In this document: one piece after another, positions 1 to 4,951 of the stretch | Position numbering within the stretch: the first letter of the stretch is position 1 | Layout: each line of letters starts with the position of its first letter | From: Fidelibacterota bacterium | GTDB lineage: Bacteria; Fidelibacterota; UBA2242 | DNA length: 6,261 bases | Direction of reading: 5' to 3' | NCBI GenBank assembly: GCA_003645845.1 | Contig: QNCV01000164.1 | Span: 1-6,261 of the forward strand | Made by a program: the position numbers and the translations under genes | Notes under the pieces: generated by a model | Databases searched by the model: none | Told to the model about the DNA's origin: nothing | What the model saw: only the letters and a program-made list of their open reading frames with translations

Positions 1-78
1 CGATACCTACGAACATCAACTCACAATTGCACTGAGTTTTTAAAAAACGGGGGGTGGCAAATTTTTTATTAAAAAGTA

Positions 79-107
79 TTGCATTTAATTCACGCTGTTA
101 TTAATAT
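79..107 (+). promoter_or_regulatory. Tentative promoter of the rex-hydCBA operon
   Basis: A weak sigma70-like arrangement is visible: TTGCAT (79-84), a 17-base spacer, then TAATAT (102-107). An alternative -10 is TATAAC at 105-110, which has no well-placed -35. Both -10 candidates fall inside the inverted repeat at 89-118, as expected for a repressed promoter. The surrounding DNA is very AT-rich, so chance matches are likely. If the host uses a Bacteroidota-type sigma factor, these boxes would not apply. The position upstream of the first gene is the main support. Confidence 0.3.
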
Positions 108-118
108 AACAGCGTGAA
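89..118. promoter_or_regulatory. Inverted repeat, probable Rex operator
   Basis: The two 13-base arms TTCACGCTGTTAT (89-101) and ATAACAGCGTGAA (106-118) are perfect reverse complements around the 4-base centre TAAT. The inner 18 bases, CTGTTATTAATATAACAG (95-112), match the known Rex operator form TTGTTAA-N4-TTAACAA in half-sites and spacing (TGTTA-N6-TAACA), differing at the outermost base and next to the centre. The repeat ends 18 bases before the rex start and covers the candidate -10. Autoregulation by Rex is inferred from the match and position. The outer TTCACG/CGTGAA arms extend beyond a normal Rex site and could reflect an altered specificity, a second regulator, or a hairpin in the leader RNA. 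Confidence 0.65.
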
Positions 119-136
119 ATAATTAACAGGTAATTT

Positions 137-754
137 ATGAAAATATCAGAAAAAAATATCGAAAGACTGTTACTCTACCGCCGAATTCTGTGCGGACTAC
201 GCTCAGAAAATGTTGAAAATATATATTCCCATCAGTTGGCTCGAATCGCCGATACAACCCCGGAACAGGTTCGCCGCGATATTATGTCCATCGGTTATTC
301 AGGCTCTTCCGTAAAGGGCTACAATATTATCCGTCTGATAGAGAGCATCGGTGAATTTACTGACGCCAGGGAAACTCAAAGAGTAACAATAGTTGGCGCC
401 GGAAATCTCGGACGAGCTCTAATTGATTATTTTCAGGGACGTCGACGGAAGCTGTTTATTGCGGCTATTTTTGATAATGATCCCCAAAAAATCGACAGGG
501 TAATACATGGTGTGCGATGCTATTCTGTCGAGCAGATGAAAGAAGTAATTCAGAAGAATAATATTGATGTAGCGATTCTCTGTGTTCCTGCCGCCGCGGC
601 CCAGCAGGTGGCCGAATTGCTGATCGAAGCCGGCATTAAAGGCATACTTAATTATGCTCCGGTTAAATTATCCCTGCCGTCTCATATTTATGTGGAAAAC
701 CGTGATATGCTGCTGGCGGTGGAGAAGGTCGCATTTTTCAGTCGTCAACATTAA
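137..754 (+). CDS. rex: Redox-sensing transcriptional repressor Rex
   Basis: Rex is a cytoplasmic homodimeric repressor that leaves DNA when NADH binds, derepressing fermentative and NADH-reoxidising genes. The 205-residue length is typical. Residues 1-75 form the winged-helix DNA-binding domain, with the recognition-helix stretch TPEQVRRDI at 41-49. Residues 82-92 (RVTIVGAGNLG) start the Rossmann fold with its GxGxxG loop, and FDNDP (112-116) supplies the acidic residue at the end of strand 2 that suits NAD(H). The C-terminal helix around 187-203 resembles the domain-swapped helix of the family. The wing region reads SIGYSGSSVKGYNI (51-64) instead of the familiar FGxFGxRGVGY pattern, so operator preference may be shifted. 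ATG 137 has AGG at 128-130, six bases upstream. It is the first gene of the operon and lies just downstream of a Rex-like palindrome, so it probably controls itself and the hydrogenase genes. Confidence 0.93.
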   Translation: MKISEKNIERLLLYRRILCGLRSENVENIYSHQLARIADTTPEQVRRDIMSIGYSGSSVKGYNIIRLIESIGEFTDARETQRVTIVGAGNLGRALIDYFQGRRRKLFIAAIFDNDPQKIDRVIHGVRCYSVEQMKEVIQKNNIDVAILCVPAAAAQQVAELLIEAGIKGILNYAPVKLSLPSHIYVENRDMLLAVEKVAFFSRQH

Positions 755-758
755 ATCC

Positions 759-762
759 GAGG
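759..762 (+). promoter_or_regulatory. Ribosome binding site that decides the hydC start
   Basis: GAGG sits in the 16-base gap after the rex stop. It is eight bases from ATG 771 but only two from the in-frame ATG 765, so 771 is the better start. The reading frame is open back to 654, inside rex, but that extension has no ribosome site and encodes out-of-frame rex sequence. Confidence 0.6.
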
Positions 763-770
763 AAATGTCA

Positions 771-1247
771 ATGACTACACAAATTCTATCCATTCTAAAA
801 AAATATCCCGACTCCAGCCGGGATGCACTGATTCCTATTCTGCAGGAGGTTCAGGAAGCCGAAGGATATCTTTCCCGGGAATCCATAGCCCGCATCGGCG
901 AGCACCTAAAGTTGCCCACCAGTAAAATCTATGGAGTCGCCACTTTTTATAATCAATTTCGGTTTCAACCTTTGGGAAAATATCATATTCAGGTTTGCCG
1001 TGGGACTGCCTGCCATGTCAAAGGCTCGGCGAAAGTTCTTGATGCCCTGAAAAGAGAGCTGAAAATCGATGCCGGAGAGACGACCAGGGACGGTCTTTTT
1101 AGTCTTGAGGTTGTTTCCTGTATAGGTGCTTGTGGTCTTGCACCGGTTATTTCGATAAACGGTGAATTTTTTGCCGGTGTGGAAGCCGATAAGGTTAAGA
1201 AAATCCTGAAAAAATTCCGGAAAAAGGGGGCGAGCAATGGTAAATAA
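771..1247 (+). CDS. hydC: NuoE-like [2Fe-2S] subunit of NAD-linked [FeFe]-hydrogenase (HydC/HndA type)
   Basis: This is a 158-residue thioredoxin-like [2Fe-2S] protein of the NuoE/24-kDa family. In trimeric HydABC hydrogenases it docks on the flavin subunit and takes part in electron transfer near the NADH site. Residues 1-65 are the helical N-terminal part (with EAEGYLS and the conserved GVATFYNQF at 55-63). Residues 70-150 are the thioredoxin-like fold. The four cluster ligands are C76 and C81 (CRGTAC, CX4C) and C117 and C121 (CIGAC, CX3C), the complete family pattern. The basic tail (KKFRKKGASNGK) overlaps the next gene. The end overlaps hydB by 11 bases, suggesting translational coupling. 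A complex I NuoE is an alternative by sequence alone, but the neighbouring HydB and HydA genes make the hydrogenase role far more likely. Confidence 0.92.
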   Translation: MTTQILSILKKYPDSSRDALIPILQEVQEAEGYLSRESIARIGEHLKLPTSKIYGVATFYNQFRFQPLGKYHIQVCRGTACHVKGSAKVLDALKRELKIDAGETTRDGLFSLEVVSCIGACGLAPVISINGEFFAGVEADKVKKILKKFRKKGASNGK

Positions 1248-3210
1248 CCGGAACAACTATTCTGTCGATGATTCTGCAATAGAGATGTTTGATATGTTAA
1301 ATCTCGGTCCCTGGAAAACAAACCGGAAAATGAAACCGGGTGAGATGCAGGAATGGCTTGCTGCAAAGCGACGCACATTGTCGGATCAACCGGTTATTTA
1401 TGTTGGAACCGGAACATGCGGACTTGGTGCGGGCGCAGGAAAGACATTGAACCGAATCCGTGAATACTGCCTTGAAAACAAGATAAGCGCCGACATCATT
1501 GAAGTCGGTTGTATCGGGCTATGTGTGGATGAACCGATTGTGGATATACAGTTACCCGGAAAGACTCGAATTGCCTTTCGGAAAATAACCGCCGATAAGG
1601 TGGATAATCTTCTGGCATCTCTCTTTGGCGGAGAAATTCCGGCTGAATCGGTAATCGGTCAGCATCGAAATTCGGAGTTGGATTCATGGAATAATGTTCC
1701 TTTTATCGATGAGCACCCCTTTTTCAAGTCCCAAACACGCTGGGTGTTGCGCAATTGCGGGATTGTGGATCCTGTTGATATTGACGAATATATTGCCCGT
1801 GGCGGTTTTACGGCGCTGTCGAAAGCCGTCAATCGTTTTACCCGTGAAGAGGTCTGTGATTTAATGCTTGCCAGCGGTCTGCGCGGTCGCGGCGGCGGCG
1901 GATTTTTAACCGGGAAGAAATGGACTATGGCATTGAACTCCGTTGGTGATCGGAAATATTTTATCTGTAATGCCGATGAGGGTGATCCCGGAGCCTTTAT
2001 GGATAGAGCCGTGATCGAAGGCGATCCCTATCGTCTGATCGAAGGACTGTCCATCGGGGCATACGCAATCGGCGCCAGTACAGCCTATGTATATATCCGG
2101 GCGGAATATCCTTTGGCAATCCAGCGTTTGAAGGAAGCGATTCGTAAATCCCTGGATTACGGTTTGCTGGGGAAAAACATCCTCAACAGCGGATTTGATC
2201 TGAACATTATTATTAAAAAGGGTGCGGGCGCTTTTGTCTGTGGCGAGGAAACCGCTTTAATTCACAGTATCGAAGGCAAGCGCGGGATGCCCCGTCCTCG
2301 TCCGCCATATCCCACCGATTCCGGACTTTTCGGCAAACCTACTGTCATCAACAATGTGGAAACTCTGGCGAATGTTCCGGCGATTATTTTAAACGGTGCC
2401 GAATGGTTTTCCTCTATCGGTACCGCCAATAGCAAAGGAACTAAGGTTTTTGCACTTTCAGGTAAAATTAAATGTACCGGTCTTGTTGAAATCGCGATGG
2501 GCACTCGCCTGCGGGAAATCATCTTTGACATCGGTGGCGGAATTCCTAATAAGAAAAAATACAAAGCCGTGCAGATCGGCGGACCTTCAGGTGGTTGCAT
2601 TCCCGAACAACATCTGGATATCGAAATTGACTATGAATCTCTGCAAACCGTTGGCGCTATGATGGGTTCCGGCGGACTGGTGGTAATGGATGAAGATACC
2701 TGTATGGTGGATGTGGCGAAATTCTTTATGGATTTCATTCAGCGGGAAAGCTGTGGTAAATGTATTCCCTGTCGGGAAGGAACGCGCCGAATGTTGGAAA
2801 TCCTGCAACGGATCACCCGCAGTTATCGTCATGAATCCGATATAGAGGCGCTGGAACGTTTCAAAGGCATTATGTATTTGAACCGGCTGGCGGAGGTTAT
2901 TCAGGATACCAGTCTTTGCGGGTTGGGAAAAAGCGCTCCGAATCCGGTGCTGAGCACTCTGCGCTGGTTCCATGATGAATATGAAGCCCACATTTTTGAG
3001 CGAAGATGTCCGGCTGGCGTCTGTGCGGAACTTTTGACGTATGAAATTGATCCGGATAAATGTATCGGTTGCGGCCTTTGTGTAAAAAACTGTCCGTCGG
3101 ACGCCATTATGGGAAATCTTAAAACGCCGCACTACATCGTTCAGGATAAATGTATTGCTTGTGGTCAGTGTTTTGAAGTCTGTCGCTTCAATGCAGTAAT
3201 TAAAAAATAA
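1237..3210 (+). CDS. hydB: NuoF-like NADH-binding flavoprotein subunit of [FeFe]-hydrogenase (HydB/HndC type)
   Basis: This 657-residue subunit carries the NAD(H) and FMN sites and, in characterised trimeric enzymes, is central to electron bifurcation. In order: an N-terminal extension (1-50); a thioredoxin-like ferredoxin domain (about 52-130) with C61, C92 and C96; the NuoF core with the glycine-rich FMN/NADH segment LRGRGGGGFLTGKKW (215-229), CNADEGDPGAF (244-254) and GAGAFVCGEETALI (329-342); the N3-type [4Fe-4S] ligands C506, C509, C512 and C561; and a C-terminal 2x[4Fe-4S] ferredoxin with C609/C612/C615/C619 and C639/C642/C645/C649. The C-terminal ferredoxin is typical of HydB and absent from complex I NuoF. 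The N-terminal domain lacks the usual first cysteine of CX4C (text reads VYVGTGTCG). ATG 1237 follows a G5 run (1226-1230) six bases upstream. Confidence 0.94.
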   Translation: MVNNRNNYSVDDSAIEMFDMLNLGPWKTNRKMKPGEMQEWLAAKRRTLSDQPVIYVGTGTCGLGAGAGKTLNRIREYCLENKISADIIEVGCIGLCVDEPIVDIQLPGKTRIAFRKITADKVDNLLASLFGGEIPAESVIGQHRNSELDSWNNVPFIDEHPFFKSQTRWVLRNCGIVDPVDIDEYIARGGFTALSKAVNRFTREEVCDLMLASGLRGRGGGGFLTGKKWTMALNSVGDRKYFICNADEGDPGAFMDRAVIEGDPYRLIEGLSIGAYAIGASTAYVYIRAEYPLAIQRLKEAIRKSLDYGLLGKNILNSGFDLNIIIKKGAGAFVCGEETALIHSIEGKRGMPRPRPPYPTDSGLFGKPTVINNVETLANVPAIILNGAEWFSSIGTANSKGTKVFALSGKIKCTGLVEIAMGTRLREIIFDIGGGIPNKKKYKAVQIGGPSGGCIPEQHLDIEIDYESLQTVGAMMGSGGLVVMDEDTCMVDVAKFFMDFIQRESCGKCIPCREGTRRMLEILQRITRSYRHESDIEALERFKGIMYLNRLAEVIQDTSLCGLGKSAPNPVLSTLRWFHDEYEAHIFERRCPAGVCAELLTYEIDPDKCIGCGLCVKNCPSDAIMGNLKTPHYIVQDKCIACGQCFEVCRFNAVIKK

Positions 3211-3211
3211 C

Positions 3212-3216
3212 GAGGT
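3212..3216 (+). promoter_or_regulatory. Ribosome binding site for the GTG start of hydA
   Basis: GAGGT lies four bases before GTG 3221 in the 10-base gap after the hydB stop. The protein begun at this GTG starts directly with the conserved first strand of the N-terminal [2Fe-2S] domain (MITIEVNGRKV). The next in-frame ATG is far inside the domain, so the GTG start is well supported. Confidence 0.7.
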
Positions 3217-3220
3217 AACT

Positions 3221-4942
3221 GTGATAACGATTGAAGTAAATGGTCGTAAGGTTAGGGCAAATCCAAAGGAGACAATCCTGACAGTATTAAAACGGGAAGG
3301 TATCAAGGTTCCGACACTATGTCATCTGCCGGATCTTTTTCCCACCGGCGCCTGCCGTCTCTGTGTAGTGGAAATTGAAGGAATACGTGGACTGGTTCCC
3401 AGCTGCGCCTATCCTGTTTCAGAGGGAATGAAAATCAAGACCCATTCACCCCGGGCGCTGAGAGCGCGTAAAACCATCATCGAACTGCTGTTGTCCAATC
3501 ATCCCGATGATTGTCTCTATTGTGTTCGCAATGGTGATTGTGAATTGCAGAGTTTGGCTGAGGAATTGGGTATACGGGAAAGACGCTATACCGGTGCTAA
3601 GAATGAATACAAAATCGATACTTCAAGCCCTGCAATCATCCGGGATCCCGCAAAATGCATTCTCTGTGGAAAATGCGTTCGTGTCTGTGAAGAGATTCAG
3701 GGTGTGGCGGCAATTGATTTTATCGGGCGCGGCAGCCGGGCACAAGTGGGGCCGGCATTTAACGAAGGCATGAATATTTCCAGTTGTGTCAATTGCGGTC
3801 AATGTATTGTGGTTTGTCCCACCGGCGCCTTGCGGGAACGGAGCAGTATTAAAGAGGTTATGGACGCCATAGCCGATCCGGAAAAGTTTGTAGTTGTTCA
3901 GCATGCCCCCAGTGTCTCGGTAACCCTTGGCGAAGCCTTTGGAATTAAGGCCGGTAAAGATGTAATGGGGATTATGGCAGCTGCGATGCGACGGGTCGGT
4001 TTCGACCGGGTCTTTGATACCTCTTTTGCCGCCGATCTCACGATTATGGAAGAGGCGTCTGAGTTTGTGCAGCGGTTAAAAAATAACGGGAAATTACCTC
4101 TATTGACCAGTTGTTCTCCCGGCTGGATCAAATTTGTGGAGACCTTTTACCCCGAATTTATAGATAATTTATCCAGCTGTAAAAGTCCCCAGCAGATGAT
4201 GGGTGCCGTAATAAAGAGTTATTTTGCGGAAAAGGAGGGAATCGACCCGGCAAAAATCTTCAGTGTTTCCGTAATGCCATGCACGGCAAAGAAGTTCGAG
4301 GCCGAACGTCCGGAATTAATCCATCACGGAATCGCCGACGTGGATGCCGTTCTGACAACACGCGAACTCGCCCGAATTATCAGGATGCGGGGGCTGGATT
4401 TGAAAAACATGACGCCGGAGGGTAACGATTCACCTTTTGGCGAGCGCAGCTCCGCCGGTAAACTTTTTGGTGTCACAGGCGGTGTCATGGAAGCGGCAGT
4501 GCGTACCGCCCATTATCTGGTAACCGGAAAGGAAATGGAAGATTACGTGGTCGAGGATCTGCGCGGCCTGGAGGGGATTAAAATCACAAAGATTAAAATC
4601 GGCGATCTGGAACTGGGGCTGGCTGTGGCCAGCGGGCTTGGTAACGTCAGGAATCTGCTGGATGAAATTCGCGCCGGTCGCGATGATATTCACTTTATCG
4701 AAGTTATGACCTGTCCCGGCGGGTGCATCGCCGGTGGTGGACAGCCGTTGGCAGCCGATCAAAAAGCAATAAAAAGCCGCATGAAATCCTTATATGAGAT
4801 TGATCGGGATGCGTCTATCAAAACCTCCCATTCCAATCCCTATATTCAACGGCTTTATTCCGAATATCTCGGACAGCCGCTCAGTGAGAAATGCCATCAT
4901 CTGCTGCATACAAAATACCAAAAACGAGATGTGCTGAAATAG
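3221..4942 (+). CDS. hydA: [FeFe]-hydrogenase catalytic subunit (HydA, group A3-like)
   Basis: HydA reversibly reduces protons to H2 at the H-cluster; with HydB and HydC it exchanges electrons with NAD(H) and ferredoxin. The 573 residues are almost collinear with Clostridium pasteurianum CpI. N-terminal [2Fe-2S]: C34, C45, C48, C62. His-ligated [4Fe-4S]: H94, C98, C101, C107. Two [4Fe-4S] clusters: C146/C149/C152/C156 and C189/C192/C195/C199. The H-domain begins near 215. Motif L1 is TSCSPGW (296-302), L2 is MPCTAKKFE (352-360, C354), and L3 is EVMTCPGGCIAGGG (494-507, C498 and C502). E-rich and SSCKSPQQM (318-326) segments match active enzymes. L1 has Ser at 299 where textbook enzymes have a second Cys. 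The extra C-terminal [2Fe-2S] domain of Thermotoga HydA is absent. Assignment to a bifurcating enzyme rests on the hydC-hydB context, not on direct evidence. Confidence 0.95.
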   Translation: MITIEVNGRKVRANPKETILTVLKREGIKVPTLCHLPDLFPTGACRLCVVEIEGIRGLVPSCAYPVSEGMKIKTHSPRALRARKTIIELLLSNHPDDCLYCVRNGDCELQSLAEELGIRERRYTGAKNEYKIDTSSPAIIRDPAKCILCGKCVRVCEEIQGVAAIDFIGRGSRAQVGPAFNEGMNISSCVNCGQCIVVCPTGALRERSSIKEVMDAIADPEKFVVVQHAPSVSVTLGEAFGIKAGKDVMGIMAAAMRRVGFDRVFDTSFAADLTIMEEASEFVQRLKNNGKLPLLTSCSPGWIKFVETFYPEFIDNLSSCKSPQQMMGAVIKSYFAEKEGIDPAKIFSVSVMPCTAKKFEAERPELIHHGIADVDAVLTTRELARIIRMRGLDLKNMTPEGNDSPFGERSSAGKLFGVTGGVMEAAVRTAHYLVTGKEMEDYVVEDLRGLEGIKITKIKIGDLELGLAVASGLGNVRNLLDEIRAGRDDIHFIEVMTCPGGCIAGGGQPLAADQKAIKSRMKSLYEIDRDASIKTSHSNPYIQRLYSEYLGQPLSEKCHHLLHTKYQKRDVLK

Positions 4943-4951
4943 GACGGAAGC

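Noticed and set aside
1..88. Possible tail of an upstream gene (an open frame from base 2 to a TAA at 41-43) and a homopolymer-rich stretch (T5A6, G6, T6, A5)
   Set aside because: Other frames are equally short and open, and 13 codons carry no recognisable motif. The A/T runs do not form a GC-rich stem followed by a U-tract, so neither a gene end nor a terminator can be supported.
89..118. The inverted repeat as a rho-independent terminator of an upstream gene
   Set aside because: The stem is largely A/T, no T-run follows it, and it sits immediately before the rex ribosome site, which fits an operator better.
654..770. 39-codon N-terminal extension of hydC overlapping rex
   Set aside because: It is rex sequence read in another frame, has no ribosome site, and does not resemble NuoE-family proteins. 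ATG 771 has a well-spaced GAGG.
771..3210. Reading hydC-hydB as complex I genes nuoE-nuoF
   Set aside because: There are no other nuo genes, HydB carries an N-terminal thioredoxin-like domain and a C-terminal 2x[4Fe-4S] ferredoxin that NuoF lacks, and an [FeFe]-hydrogenase follows directly.
2587..3306. Long minus-strand open frame (239 codons) across the end of hydB and start of hydA
   Set aside because: It is antisense to strongly conserved ferredoxin and NuoF motifs, has low-complexity composition and no recognisable domain, and spans a gene junction.
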